Notes: generated by a model from the letters alone, not told the origin. DNA of 64,000 nucleotides from Plasmodiophora brassicae (GCA_039704465.1 JASFAU010000002.1:1850453-1914452), one strand, 5' to 3'. Positions 1 to 11,090 are shown, counted from the stretch's first letter. Numbers and translations are program-made.

Positions 1-56
1 CCTACCCGTGTAGACGACTCGCAGACCTGCTCTCGTGCCTGGCGCGTCCGTACTAT

Positions 57-1274
57 CTACCATCCTCCCCAAAACTCTCCGTCCACGGCGGACTTCGAGG
101 AGGCTCGAACTCCCGTCGGTGAGATGTTTTGTAGACCGGACCGCCAACTAGGCCACGAGAGCTCGAACGGCGGCAATTGGTCGCTGGCAGCCGAAATGCC
201 ATACTCAAGACGCTCCTTATTGAATACAGGATGGCGAAGCAGATCTTCTGCAGTAGGACGCTCCGAATGCGACTCCTTTACCGTCAACCCGATAAACTCG
301 CGGAGACGTGGGACCTCGTCGAACACGGATGAACCTGTGACACGCCGATGTAGGCGCCGGAGAAGACCAGGTAGCCAACGCGCCGTCTTCCCCAATGAAT
401 AGATGTCGCTCGAGTAGCCAATAAGACCACGATGTTTCTCAGGCGGAACAAAGCAGCATGTATCAGCAATCTCCCTGTCCATATATATGGTTATACATCT
501 ATAGTCATCTACAAGGCATAATGACTACCTCTGCTCTGGTAGGTTCTCCAACCTCGTCATGCTCCAGGGATAAATCTTGCGGCAACTACCGAAATCAACG
601 ACCATCACGTTATCGTGGTCATCGTACAAAACTGAACACAATGCCGTCGAATTAGGTTTCAGAATTGCCCAATATGAAACAGTTTGCGTGCGATGGACGT
701 ACTGTTTCCAGGTTTAACGTCGCCATGAACGTATTTGGCCTCGTGTATGAGGTTGACAATCGTTGTAACTTTGTAGAGCAGTCGCATGACACGGTTCTCC
801 CAGTCTTCAATGTTTGCACGCTCGAAAGAGTCTCCAATATAATGGAGAGGCTTGCCTAAACGAACGTTGTTGGACAGCATCAAGAACAGGCGAGCAAAAT
901 ATATGTCCCAGACGCAACCGACCTTCGAAGTACTGTTCGACCATGTACAAGCTATTGCCTGATCTGATAAGATCAAACAACCGAGGCACCCCGCAATACG
1001 AACTGGTTTGGCTAAATGCCTGCAGGAAATCAACCTCCGGCTTGGACGACGATCCCGTCGGAAGCTTCACTTTCTTTACGGCGACTATGGTGCCGGGCTG
1101 TGTGGACGGAACAGCTCGGTGTACAGTACCGTGGCGACCCCAACCAACAAGTGCTTGCGTCCGGTAGCATTGTTTCCTGTTCTCAACTGCCCGAATCCTA
1201 GGAATGGCAGAGGTACCGATTGAGATCTGGGCCCAGAACAAGATCGCCAACCAGCTTTTGATCATCAACGACAT
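57..1274 (-). CDS. Divergent protein kinase, 3 exons, one apparent frameshift
   Basis: Three exons read on the minus strand: about 1274-703, 631-529 and 474-57, with introns of 71 and 54 nt (GTACGT..CAG, GTAGTC..CAG). The first exon carries a glycine-rich loop (GWGRHGTVHRA) and the VAVKK lysine; after splicing the catalytic loop reads HGDVKPGNILYDD (HRD changed to HGD), then VVDFGS (DFG) and a PPE motif with GYSSDIYSLGKT, ending in RPTAEDLLRHPVF. All core catalytic residues are present, so activity is plausible. The start ATG gives a hydrophobic N-terminus that could be a signal anchor. Near position 905 the reading frame changes between YMVEQYFEG and VWDIYFARLFLML without room for an intron; this is either a sequencing indel or a real break. 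Family within kinases not assigned. Confidence 0.75.
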
Positions 1275-1530
1275 CGGTGACACTCCTCAACGTTTGAACT
1301 CTGACCGCGAGCTCGGCAAACGCGGCCGCAGATTTGCGGCTTGCGCTGTCGGCCAGCACCAGCACCCCAGGTAGGAGCGGAGTTTAGCTCTCACGCAGTG
1401 TGCAGAGTGGGACCTCACTCCGCGCACTGCGTGAGAGCCCCAACCCCAGTAAATGGGCATTGCATCATTCGAATGGCGGATCGTGTCGAGAGAGGTCACG
1501 CCGCGACACGCGATCACGTCCAGTCCCAGG

Positions 1531-2746
1531 ATGGCGGCGGATGATCGCCAGACGGTCGTATTTGGGCCGTTCACCGATGCCGAGATCAAGGAGGCGTTCA
1601 CGACGTTCGACCTGGACGCGAACTCCTTCATCAGTTCGTACGTCGAAGGTCGGGACGACGGCGATGACTGACACTGGACCAGGTGCCGCCGAGCTGCGTC
1701 ATGTGTTCACATCCATGGGTGAAATGGTCACCGACGAGGAGGTCGACGAGATGATCAAAATGTACGTTCCGTCGCCGGTTCGATATCGCTGGGCCCCGTT
1801 CTGACCCCTACGGGGCAGGTGTGACGACGACGGTACGCTGGCCCTGGGCCTTGCTGAACAGGGCTGACCACGCCGCAGGAGATGGGCAGATCGCCTATGA
1901 GGAGTTCACGCGCATGATCCTGGAGCACACGACGCGCCCAAAGATCCAGGCGGCGAAGATGCTGCGCCCGTCCGAGGTGGCCGGCAAGGACGACATCCCG
2001 ACCGCAATGCCCGTTGCTGTCCCGATCAACGTCACCGACGAGGACGCCAGGAAACAGACCGGCAACGTCCCCGTGGTGGCCGCCGTCCGCGTCCAGACCG
2101 CCGCGTCCGCATTCGGTGCCCTCGTCAGCGACAAGGGCGACCTCCAGGAGCTCATCTCGATTGTGTCGCAAGTGGTCGCCGAGTTCGACGTCCATGGCGA
2201 ATCCCTGGGCGACCTGCAGCGCCGGTTCAACGGCGAACGCAAGCGGAAGTCTGGCGGCATGGAGTACGACGAGGTCTGTCATTTCCTCGGGAAGCCGCCC
2301 GGCGACGCCACTAGGAAGTTCTTCAACCTGTTCAGCTCGATGGAGGACGGGCGCGCCGACATGCGCGAGATGATCGCGGCGATGGCGTCGATCAGCCATC
2401 GCGACACGACCGACAAGGTCCGGTTCGTCTTTGACCTGTACGACACGGACCACGACGGGCACCTGCAACGCGACGAGCTGATGAGCCTACTGAAGGCGAC
2501 GAGCTTCGGGAAGAATCCAGCGGACCTGGGCAAGAAGGCGGACGCGATCCTTGCGGAATGCGACGAGCAGGACTCGGAGGCGATCACCCTCGGTACGGTA
2601 CACTGCGACGTGATCGTGTCGCTCGGCTAACCGGTGGGGGCGCAGAGCAACTCGGCAAGGTCGCCGCGGACCACCCGAAGCACGTGTTCCCCGTGTACCA
2701 CATGATGGCGACCTTGAACAGCGGTGGCCCTTCGCCACAGCAGTAA
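1531..2746 (+). CDS. EF-hand calcium-binding protein with calmodulin-like N-terminal lobe
   Basis: Four exons: 1531-1633, 1683-1761, 1862-2592, 2646-2746, giving 337 aa. The first about 75 residues look like a calmodulin lobe: FTDAEIKEAFTTFDLDANSF, then ELRHVFTSMGEMVTDEEVDE and a loop ending GDGQIAYEEF. A linker of about 60 residues follows, then a second EF-hand region with VFDLYDTDHDGHLQRDELMS, whose loop has all ligand positions (D, D, D, G, E-type acid). The first loop lacks standard acidic ligands and the second has one extra residue, so only the C-terminal hand is clearly competent. Probably a calcium sensor; no catalytic domain is seen. The C-terminus (VFPVYHMM) comes from a small last exon whose splice phase fits. 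Confidence 0.8.
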
Positions 2747-2904
2747 GGGAGGAGGGTGCAGGGGGCGATACAGCACGTACAGATACCGATCGACTGGGCA
2801 CACCGTTACCACACAAGGAACGCGCCACACCCGTCAGAGTACCGCACTGGAGGGCGTGCCCATAGTGCTATTGGGTCGCCTGTCGGAGGGTGCTCGCGAG
2901 GCTG

Positions 2905-3387
2905 ATGGGTCTGGTCTCGTGGGCGCGCCAGCAACACCCGGTCCTGCTGGGGGCCGCCAGGCAAGGACGCGTGATGCGGCAGGCGGTGGCGATCGTGGGC
3001 GACGTCGTGTCGCAGGTGGTGCCCAGCTGGTTCTCAATGGAGCGGATCGACCGACCAGTGTCGGGCCTGATCGTTGTCGCCGCCGGCCTCGTCGGCGTGC
3101 AGGGCAGAGCGACGACCCGCGCGGCGGTCCCGGTCAAGGCGAGCGTTGGCGAACCTGCGACCCGGGTCGGCGTGGACCAGGCGGCCACCACCGCGCGCGA
3201 CACGTCGCCGGAGCCGGAGGAGGACCAGGCCATCATCGACGCGTACCTGGCCGACCTGGTCCCGTTCGTCCGCGCGAAGGGCGCCATGCACGCCACGATC
3301 GAGCACATGCTGCTGAAGACGCGCCTGGCCCGGATGGGCGCGCCCGCGTTCAGCCACTGGCAGGCGCTGGCGCGCCTCCAGCAGTGA
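2905..3387 (+). CDS. Hypothetical protein, 160 aa, with one hydrophobic segment
   Basis: Open frame beginning at the ATG at 2905 (an in-frame GTG lies 15 nt upstream). It contains a hydrophobic stretch around residues 50-65 (SGLIVVAAGLVGVQG), a charged middle and an acidic stretch EPEEDQAIIDAYLADLV. I recognise no family. The coding strand matches its neighbours on both sides and the next gene starts about 115 nt downstream. It could also be the last exon of a longer gene, because no second ATG or strong upstream context was found. Confidence 0.45.
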   Translation: MGLVSWARQQHPVLLGAARQGRVMRQAVAIVGDVVSQVVPSWFSMERIDRPVSGLIVVAAGLVGVQGRATTRAAVPVKASVGEPATRVGVDQAATTARDTSPEPEEDQAIIDAYLADLVPFVRAKGAMHATIEHMLLKTRLARMGAPAFSHWQALARLQQ

Positions 3388-3503
3388 CGACGCTGTGGCG
3401 AACCCTCGTCTGACAATACAGCCTGGCTTGCTGTTGTCGACGTCGGGGTCGCCCCCCTGACAAATATCTGATCAGTCGATTCGGCGTCGTGGCGCGCCGA
3501 CAC

Positions 3504-5010
3504 ATGGCGTTCCTCGTGCGCCTGGCGAAACGCCATGGCGCCGAGTCCCGGCGAATGACGTTCGAGTTGTACGTCGCGTCCGTCGACGTGGCAGGCGCCG
3601 GCCCGATCGTCATCGACTGGGTCCGCGGGTCGTCCCCCAAGGCGTCGACGGGGCCGATCGAGCGGCCGGCGAACGGCGCCAGCGTCCCCGTCGGGCGCAC
3701 ACTGGCGCTCAGGGCCACCATGTTCACCGCGTCGTCGTCGTCGTCGTCGCTGGGCGCGTTCCAGACGAAACCCAGCCGCGTGCTGATCCGCCAGCAGGCC
3801 GACGGCAGGACGATCGGCGAGGTCGCCCTGGACCTGTCGCAGTAGGTCGCTGAGCACGACGGTCACGCGACGTTGCTCACGCTGCCGCTCCAGAAGTGCA
3901 AGGACGCGGGCGCCCTGATCCGGTTCCAGATCGCAACGCGCGTCGCCGAGTACGGTCCGCATTGGTGTGCAGGCGCCCCTGGCTGACGTCGTGCGCAGGG
4001 ACGAGGGAGGCAAATCGCAAACGGACGCCCCGTCGCTGACCGTCGCGTCCGACGTCGACCCGCTGTCGTCCCACGTCGAGCAGACGGAGGCAGCCGACAC
4101 ACCTGACGAGCACAAGGGCGGCGACGACGACGCGCACGTGGTCGCGTTGCTGGCGCTGCAGGTGGAGCGGCTGAGGAAGGAGGCGCAGGAGAGCGACGCC
4201 GACGCGCAGCGGCTTCGCGGCGAGGTGCAGCGGGCGACGCAGGCGCTAGCGACGACAGAGGAGGACAACCTGCGCATGAAGCGCGAGCTGTTGCAGAGCG
4301 TGCACCGGCAGCGGGACGCGCGCGTCCACGACCAGCTCGCCGACGTGCGGGCCGACCGCGACCGCCTGCTGGCCGAGTGCGACGCCCTGCGCGCCGAACG
4401 CGCCGCCCTGCCCCGGCCGCTCGCCGACCTGCGCGCCTTCTTCGAGTCGCCGGCGCCGACGGCGACCTGCGACGTGGCCGACCTGTTCGCCAGGCACGAC
4501 CTGGCCGGGCACGCGATCGTCGGCGACCTGCGCGCCATGGTCGACGGGCACAGGCGCGTGCAGGAGGCGTTATACGACGCGCGCGCCACGATAACGAGGA
4601 TGACGGCGCAGGAGGCGCAGATCGTGTCGACGTGGAGGTCGTTGGCGGGCAGGACCGTCGCCATCGACCTGGACGGCAACGTGCACGATGTCGACGCGAG
4701 CGCCGGCACGATCGGGGCGCACCTGGCCGCCGACCAGGACATCGCCAGGGCGAAGGCGTCGTTCGACGCGAGCCTGGCCGTGCTGCGGAACGAGGTCGCA
4801 GAGCTGCGGGCGGCGCTGGACGCCGAGAAGGCCAGGGCCCGCTATGCGGCGGGCGCGTCGAAGGATTCGTACCTGCTCGAGGAGCAGCTGCTCGAGGCGA
4901 AGGTCCAGCTGGCGAACGCGGTCGACGCGCTGAACTCGCTCGAGTACGAGCATCAGCAGGCGATGGCGACGTCCCGGGATCCATACTGGAGCGGCATCAA
5001 CATATTGTAG
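3504..5010 (+). CDS. NT-C2 domain plus long coiled coil protein; in-frame TAG
   Basis: The first 150 residues fit an NT-C2 (N-terminal C2) domain as in EEIG1/EHBP1-type membrane-associated proteins: MTFELYVASVDV, IVIDWVRGSS, then DGRTIGEVALDLSQ and ATLLTLPLQKCKDAGALIRF. An in-frame TAG at 3843-3845 interrupts this conserved stretch (LSQ-stop-VAEH); no splice pair with compatible phase removes it without deleting conserved residues. A plausible 55-nt intron at about 3955-4009 then joins the domain to a frame running to 5010, rich in heptad-like Leu/Ala/Glu/Arg (LLALQVERLRKEAQ, LRNEVAELRAALDAEKAR), a long coiled coil. NT-C2/coiled-coil proteins usually tether vesicles or actin to membranes. Either the TAG is a consensus error or the gene is disabled. 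Confidence 0.6.
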
Positions 5011-5051
5011 TACAGGCCCGGTGGCCAGCTGATGACAGCAACGACACGCGG

Positions 5052-5526
5052 TCACGCGGACGGTCTGGAGAAGAACGAGCTGATGAAGGTCTGCGTTCGG
5101 CCAGGGCGTTTGTCCAGGTCGATCAGCGTCAGGTGCGACTCGACGCGCATCACCGACAGCTTGCAGATCGACAATGACGGGTCGATTGCACCTGTGGGGA
5201 CATCGTCAGCAGCGGAGGGTCAGCGCGCGCCGCCCACCCGAACTGGGCCAGACCGTCGAAAACATCGTCCTGGATGGACGTACTGCCGGCCGTGACGAGG
5301 AGATACAGCCGCTTCCTGACCCGGTACTCTCGACACGAACGCCTACCCGCCAAGAACTGAATCGCCATCCCCATGGGCAACACACGCAGCGCGCCTCGTA
5401 CGCATGCATCGGCCTGAACCCGAACAACACCACGCCTTCATCGTCGTACGCCTGCGCCACCTGCTGCTGGTCGGCGTACAGCACGGCGCCAACGGGAACG
5501 GCGTGCTGCGGCATGTCATGAACCAT
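5052..5526 (-). CDS. Small unrecognised protein, 3 exons, 117 aa
   Basis: Minus-strand exons 5526-5386, 5326-5254 and 5191-5052 join in phase through two introns (59 and 62 nt) to give 117 aa starting MVHDMPQHAVPVGAVLYADQ. The protein is mixed alpha/beta in character (GVVLFGFRPMHAYEARC, RKRLYLLVTAG, HLTLIDLDKRPG). No family recognised. It is divergently transcribed from the TIM44 gene, whose start is about 150 bp away, so the two may share a promoter region. Each exon reads like real coding sequence, but no homologue was compared. Confidence 0.5.
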
Positions 5527-5677
5527 CGACACGGTCGTCGTCGTCGTCGCCGTCGACCATCGCCCCCGTTTCCTCGTCATCGATGGCAGACGGGGGCGTC
5601 GCCTTCGCCCGCAACTGCGGCGCCGCGACGCGCGGCGGACTCCGCGACTGCAGCCTCGCACCGTTTCCCTGAACGTC

Positions 5678-6871
5678 ATGCACGCCGTGCGACGTGCCGC
5701 GCGCCGCGCCGCGTCGACCAGCGCCGGCGGCAACAACAGCAGCAGCAGCAAGAAAGCGAAGAAGGCGGCGTGGAGCGCGAATGAGAAGATCGGCGCCGCC
5801 ATCGACGCCATGCGACGGCAGGCGGCGCAGGCCGCCGAGTCGAACGCGACGCTGAAGGAGGCGGCGTCGACGGCGTCGACCGTGAAGTCGAAGGTCGCGT
5901 CGTGCTGGTCGTCCGTGATGGAGCGGGTCGCTCCGGCCCGGGACGCGGTCGCCAGCGCCACGAAACCGGCGCGGGAGGCGATGCGCTTCGACCAGTGGTC
6001 ACAAACGCTTCGCGAGCTGACCGGCGACCTGTTCGGGTCCGAGGCGAAGACGCGCCCGTACTCGCGACGCGCCAAGATGGAGGCGATGGAGAAGCAGCGG
6101 GAACAGTCGGGCGACGTTGAGGCACCTGCTGCCGGTCCCGTGTCCGATTCCCGGGAGGTGGTCCTGGTGCGGACCCGTCAGAGCGAATGGGCCGACAAGT
6201 GGGACACGTTCAAGCGGCGCGTCGAGGGCACCGACCTGTACAGGTCGGTGGCGAACTCGACGCTGGCCAAGTCGGTGGGGGACGCGCACGCCCAGTTCCA
6301 GGACCGGGTCGAGGACCTGCGCGACATGTACGACACGACGCAGAACCCGGTGATCAGCACGCTGAGGGACGGCGCCGACGAGCTGCTGGGCGAGACGGAC
6401 TCGGGCGCCGCCCTGGCCGCCATCCGGCGCCTGGACCCCGACTTCTCCCTGATCGCGTTCATGGAGGAGATGGAGCACTACATGGTGCCGCGCGTTGTCA
6501 AGGCGTACCTGAAAGGCGACCTGGACACGTTGCAGCTGGCCTGCGCTGGCGATGCCATGGCGTTCATGAACGCGTCGATGCGGCAGCGGATGGCGCAAGG
6601 CGTCTACTTTGACGAACGCATCCTGGACGTGTCGCACATCACGTTCCACGACGCCAAGCTCGTCGAGGGCAACGATGCCGTCCTCGTCGTCACGTTCATG
6701 TGCCAGCATGTACATTGCATCCGCTCGGCGGACGGCACCATCGTCGAAGGGTCGGAACACGACATCCGCTCGACGTACTACTCCTGGGCGGTCGTCCGCG
6801 ACATGGACAACGACGAGTTCAACTGGAGGATCCTGGACATATCCATAACGGGCATCCGCGCCCTGATCTAA
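5678..6871 (+). CDS. TIM44: Mitochondrial import subunit TIM44
   Basis: Single-exon gene of 397 aa. TIM44 recruits mtHsp70 to the inner-membrane TIM23 channel on the matrix side. Residues 1-25 (MHAVRRAARRAASTSAGGN) are Arg/Ala/Ser-rich without acids, a good mitochondrial presequence. The C-terminal half is a Tim44-like (NTF2-fold) domain: FSLIAFMEEMEHYMVPRVVK, YLKGDLDTLQLACAGDAM, then the beta-rich end with EFNWRILDISITG. Length is slightly shorter than fungal or animal TIM44 (about 430-450 aa), mainly at the N-terminus. Sequence identity to the Tim44-like domain signature is strong; the only doubt is whether a short upstream exon exists. Confidence 0.9.
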   Translation: MHAVRRAARRAASTSAGGNNSSSSKKAKKAAWSANEKIGAAIDAMRRQAAQAAESNATLKEAASTASTVKSKVASCWSSVMERVAPARDAVASATKPAREAMRFDQWSQTLRELTGDLFGSEAKTRPYSRRAKMEAMEKQREQSGDVEAPAAGPVSDSREVVLVRTRQSEWADKWDTFKRRVEGTDLYRSVANSTLAKSVGDAHAQFQDRVEDLRDMYDTTQNPVISTLRDGADELLGETDSGAALAAIRRLDPDFSLIAFMEEMEHYMVPRVVKAYLKGDLDTLQLACAGDAMAFMNASMRQRMAQGVYFDERILDVSHITFHDAKLVEGNDAVLVVTFMCQHVHCIRSADGTIVEGSEHDIRSTYYSWAVVRDMDNDEFNWRILDISITGIRALI

Positions 6872-7135
6872 ACACGTTCCGGTGCCGTTAATCACAATAC
6901 ATGCGACAGTAGCAGGGGGCATGCGGCGCGAGCTCGACCGCATGATTGGCATGGGAGGTTGCCGTTTGCATCTGGGAGGACGCCGTCTCTGCTCTGCGTC
7001 CGGCAACGGTATGGACAACTGTCGCGGTCAACAAGAAATTCCGCTCAGTTTATGAGGGCCATGCATCGGCAATGTGTGATGGGGATCAGGGCTGGATGGG
7101 GTCCCGTGCCCCAGGACGTGGCGTTGGCGTCGTGT

Positions 7136-8338
7136 TCAATGAGCCAAGATTCGCCGCAGAGGTTCACGAGCGTTTCGGTTGGCTCGGCGACCGCCGGCCC
7201 GAAACAGTCGACGGTACCAGGAGCCCCATACGCTGGCCTGTCTTGCGGCATTCGCCATAGCACCATCGGCCAGTTCCTTGAATTTCTTGAAGACGTCTGC
7301 ATCTACGTCGGTCAGCCGCGCGGCCCCACCAGCCGCTTGCTTATCGGGATGGTACCGCAGGAGCACTTCGCGCCGATACGTCTTGATCTCTGCTACCGTG
7401 GACAGCGCAGTCAGCTTCGGCGTGTCGCGGTTCCTCGGTTCGAAGAGGTTCAGGAACCGGTACTCCTCGTTCCGATCTTTCAACTTTGCGAACCAGTTAT
7501 TGACGGCATCCTTTTTCCTCTCGGCCACCTTGGCCAGATCCTGCAGCGACGTCGCGGTGTCACATTCCTTCACGTCGATCAACTCATGAACGAGTTTGAG
7601 GAAGCGCTCGTACAGGACTCGCTTGGTTTGTGACAAAGCCACCGAACCGTAGGACTCTTGCACCTTTGCTTTGCAGGACATCAGTGCCCCAAGCGAGGGG
7701 TCACTGGTCAGTTTGGGAGTGCAGCCGAACTTGTTCAGGAACACATGGGCCCGTCCCTGATCCTTGAGACCATCAATCCAACCCGCGTGGTACGACTCCG
7801 GGAAAAAGGAGTCGATGATGTCGGCGAGTTTGTCGACGTTGCCCGCATGCTCGAATGCTGGAAACACTTTCTCGAATGCCATCGACTTGGGCAGCACGAG
7901 CTGACGTAGAAAATAGGCCGCCGAAGTGGAGGATAGTCCCGCCAGCAGTCCCACTAGCCGCGATCGCGTCTTACTCCTCACCCGATTGTACAGAAGGTAG
8001 CCACCGGCCCGAATCGCTGCCGACGATAACACGCCTGCCTTGGATCCCGACAGCATAGTATGCCGAATGCAATCCGAAACAACACGTGGATGGAGAGGGT
8101 AACCTTTCAGGTACAGCATTAAGAAGCTGTACGGTACTCGTGACTCGCGATCAAGGACAGCACCGTTTGCGAACCAGAACGCGAGAGCAAGCAGGGATGG
8201 GCGACTTGCGGGAGGCACGGCGGTCGTCTTCTTCAACGCGGAGCTGCCCCTCTCCAGCGGGCGCTCTCCCAACACACCAACGCTGACGGAAGCGACAGCA
8301 ACGATGATGATCAGGCATGTGAACCGGGATGTCGCCAT
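7136..8338 (-). CDS. Secretory-pathway J-domain protein
   Basis: 400 aa, uninterrupted. The ATG at 8338 was chosen because it starts a clean signal peptide (MATSRFTCLIIIVAVASVSV). A hydrophobic segment follows (SLLALAFWFANGAVL), then a region of weak membrane character with AGLSSTSAAYFLRQLVL. Near residues 330-385 is a J domain with the HPD motif intact: TYRREVLLRYHPDKQ followed by FKKFKELADGA. The J domain sits near the C-terminus after a membrane-type N-terminus, so it may be an ER J-protein stimulating an Hsp70. The last about 35 residues are Arg-rich and could be altered by an undetected intron. No closer family assignment. Confidence 0.65.
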   Translation of the reverse strand: MATSRFTCLIIIVAVASVSVGVLGERPLERGSSALKKTTAVPPASRPSLLALAFWFANGAVLDRESRVPYSFLMLYLKGYPLHPRVVSDCIRHTMLSGSKAGVLSSAAIRAGGYLLYNRVRSKTRSRLVGLLAGLSSTSAAYFLRQLVLPKSMAFEKVFPAFEHAGNVDKLADIIDSFFPESYHAGWIDGLKDQGRAHVFLNKFGCTPKLTSDPSLGALMSCKAKVQESYGSVALSQTKRVLYERFLKLVHELIDVKECDTATSLQDLAKVAERKKDAVNNWFAKLKDRNEEYRFLNLFEPRNRDTPKLTALSTVAEIKTYRREVLLRYHPDKQAAGGAARLTDVDADVFKKFKELADGAMANAARQASVWGSWYRRLFRAGGRRANRNAREPLRRILAH

Positions 8339-9476
8339 GTTCGCGACCGCTGGAACGACACCTGCGCCGTCCTGTTTCCGTGACGATTCTAAAAACAGGC
8401 CGTCGGACAAGTCCGCACGGCGTCGCTCGGTATGCCAAAAAACACTTCCCTCAGCGTGCAAAACCAAAACGAACGTGAAACATCAAATTTCACGATTTGC
8501 GGGAACTCCCTTTTGTTGGACTTGCCCTGTGTTGCCCATTGACCATGACAGAAATAGGGTAGGTCTCGGTCGGCGGTACAGTGGGGAGACCGAAGGGAGA
8601 CGGAATACCTATCAGCTGGCAGTAAACCGGGAGTTCTGGCGAATCCGATATCGGATGTTTGCGTTTCCTGGTCATCGGCGCCCGGTCACTGCAACAACGC
8701 TGCGAAGGAAGAAGGTTCGCGTCGGGCTCCAGGGAGGGCCCGCGAACAGCGATTGGGTCGAATCGAGATCGATGCCGCGCCGAGAATCCCGAACCGGAAC
8801 CGTCAGCAGGCGCAAGCAGAGGCAGACTATCCGTCACCAGGCGATCGCGATGGGCACCGTCTTTCGATGCTTAAATCGCAGCAGCGGGCGCGGTACGTAA
8901 GTGCACATGAAGCCCATTTCGAAACACAGAATGCTGCGGGTGCAGCGTTGTTTGCTGCGCCCGCAGGCCCCTAGCTAGACGCGTCAACAAGCCCACCACT
9001 GTAGGTCGCCTACCGTCAGGTAGCATGCGGCATTGTCCCTAGCGTGCCGACGTCACCATCACTGGGGCCCTGTATCCCTGCGAATCAGTGCAATGCGGCG
9101 TAAACAGACGCGCCTGCAGGTGTGGTTAATTCATTCCATCTCGGACTGCTGGTTTGACGTTAGACTGCTGGGGTTGCCTGAGATGGCTGGTATCGTCGTC
9201 TCAGGCGGGCGTTATCGTTTCAGGTTGCCGTCCCTCACAGGCTTGGACAGGATATCGTCTCTCAGTACGTCTCGCCTGCCGCGGTCAAGCGATTACTGGC
9301 ACGATCAAATGCGAACAAGTTCGCGCCTGCTCTGCAAACGTCGACCTACGTACCCACGTTTGTCGGGAGCATGGTACAGATCTCTTGAGCCCGCGCAGCA
9401 GGTGGCCTTCGCGTCATCACTTAGTCCTGCCCAGTACAGTACGCAAGGTCGACCCGTAATAGTTGTAGAATCAGGT
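8339..9476. other. Intergenic stretch without supported gene
   Basis: Separates two divergent genes (J-domain protein on minus, GPCR-like protein on plus). Short open frames occur on both strands but none has a recognisable motif, start context or splice continuity. No RNA gene seen. Confidence 0.5.
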
Positions 9477-11090
9477 ATGACGCGGATGGCATCGTTGACA
9501 TTCACCCTCAGTGTGGCCGCATTCTTCGTGGCCCTCTTCGGCGCCGGCGCCGGCCTGCATGTTCTATCGCCGAATGGCACAGCCGTGGCGTCGTTCGCCA
9601 CGAACCGGTTTCAGTTCGCCAGCAATGCCTTTGACGTCACCGGGCCGGTGTACGTCGTGACGACCCAGGAAATGGCGCTCGAAACGCTGTCGGACGCGGC
9701 GGCCGGTCGTATCGTCGTTCTGCTGGACCCGGTCACAGCGCACCTCAAGCAATGGGCGGACCTGTGCGAACGCAGGTCCTGCCTGGCCCTGATCCGGGCC
9801 GGGGGAGTCGGCTTTAACGATGGGTACTCCGGATGGGCGTTCTGGGTCCACAGTCGGCCGTTCACGAGCCTGCCCATGGTCGACATGAACATATTCGCCG
9901 GCGTCGCCATGCTCAAGGCCATGCAGGCAGCGAACACGACGACGATCCGCATTGGATCCGGCCCCGACCTGGACGCGGTGAACCCGTTCGCCGTCAATGT
10001 CGCATTCGACCCCTTTTCTGTCGCCGTACAGAACACGGCCTTCTTCATCGCGGCTCTCAACTTCCTGCTCGCCCTCAAACGTCTGGCGTCGTTCGTCCTG
10101 GACCAGAACGGGAAGCTTCGTGCGCCGCCGCGATGGTAACGACGTCCTTGTCCAGGGACCGCCGCCCCTCCCAGAGACTCATATCCCTGTAGGCCAACGG
10201 GCGTCATCGTCGCCGAGCTCTATAGCTCGCTGGTGCGGATGATCTATTTCGCGAGCGGCGCGTTTACCCGGTTCCAGGGCATATCGGCGTACGCGTCGCG
10301 GTTCGGGTCCACAGCCTACCTGCCCTTCACGTACCTGTCGTCGGCGCTGGTCGGGTTCGCGATGCACGACACGCTGCACGCGGGGATGGTACTCTCCCGG
10401 ACGCACAGAATCGTCCTGGGCGTCGTCCAGGCGTTCGTCTTCCTGATCGTCGCTGCCGACCAGCTGGCGACGGTGGTGGCGACGGCGACGTTGAAGGACT
10501 TCCTGAACACGTCCATATTCTCCGTCATGTACCTCTGCATGGACCTGCCGATGGCGCTCGGGTTCATCAAATACGGCCTCGCCGTGTCCAAGCAATTGCT
10601 GAAGACGAGATCGCTGACGGGCGCCGAGCAGCACCGCCGCCAGGTCTTCGCCAACCGCGTCAAGCTCAGCGGGATCGTCGGGTGGGGCCCTCCTTGTCGC
10701 GACGTGTCGCCGCAGGTACCTGACATGAACGCGCCCGTTAGGCTCGTGACGTTGACCAGTCAGCTGGCCTTCGCGTTGTGGTTCAGCGTGTCCGGCTGGG
10801 CCTATATGAACCTGTACGCGCTGTGCTCGATATTCTACGCCGTCCAGGGGATCCTGCACCTGTCCGCGTTCAAGCCCAAGCCGTCGATCGTCGACAAGTA
10901 CGTCGGATTCAGTACCGTGCGCACCGAGACGAAGGCGTCGAAATCGGAGAGGAACCCGATTGCCGGGACGCCCTCTTCGCCCCAGGTCGTGCGCATGTCC
11001 TCGCTCCAACCAACGCACCAGCCCGCCACCCAGACGCCCGCCGCCCAGGCAGACGTCGTGGAAGCCGGGGCCGTTTCTTCTGCACTGTGA
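9477..11090 (+). CDS. GPCR-like membrane protein with cysteine-containing ectodomain (paralogue A)
   Basis: Two exons, 9477-10135 and 10226-11090, 507 aa. A signal peptide (LTFTLSVAAFFVALFGAGAG) precedes an ectodomain of about 160 residues holding the motif KQWADLCERRSCLAL. About seven hydrophobic segments follow, among them FFIAALNFLLALKRLASFVL, YLPFTYLSSALVGFAM, VLGVVQAFVFLIVAADQLAT and SIFSVMYLCMDLPMALGF. After the last segment comes the motif HLSAFKPKPS and a Ser/Thr/Ala-rich tail. It is a clear paralogue of the minus-strand gene at 48.6-50.1 kb, sharing the Trp-Ala-x2-Cys-x4-Cys ectodomain motif, an RRQ-F-RV-LSG loop and the AFKPKP motif. Function unknown; topology resembles class-C-like or other ectodomain receptors, by inference only. 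Confidence 0.75.

Noticed and set aside
3843..3845. TAG as a reassigned sense codon
   Set aside because: TAG, TAA and TGA all end well-supported genes here (NMD3 TAG, EF-hand TAA, RPN5 TGA).
5206..6075. Minus-strand frame running across the start of TIM44
   Set aside because: Only its downstream part (from ATG 5526) joins phase-consistent exons; the rest is antisense to TIM44.
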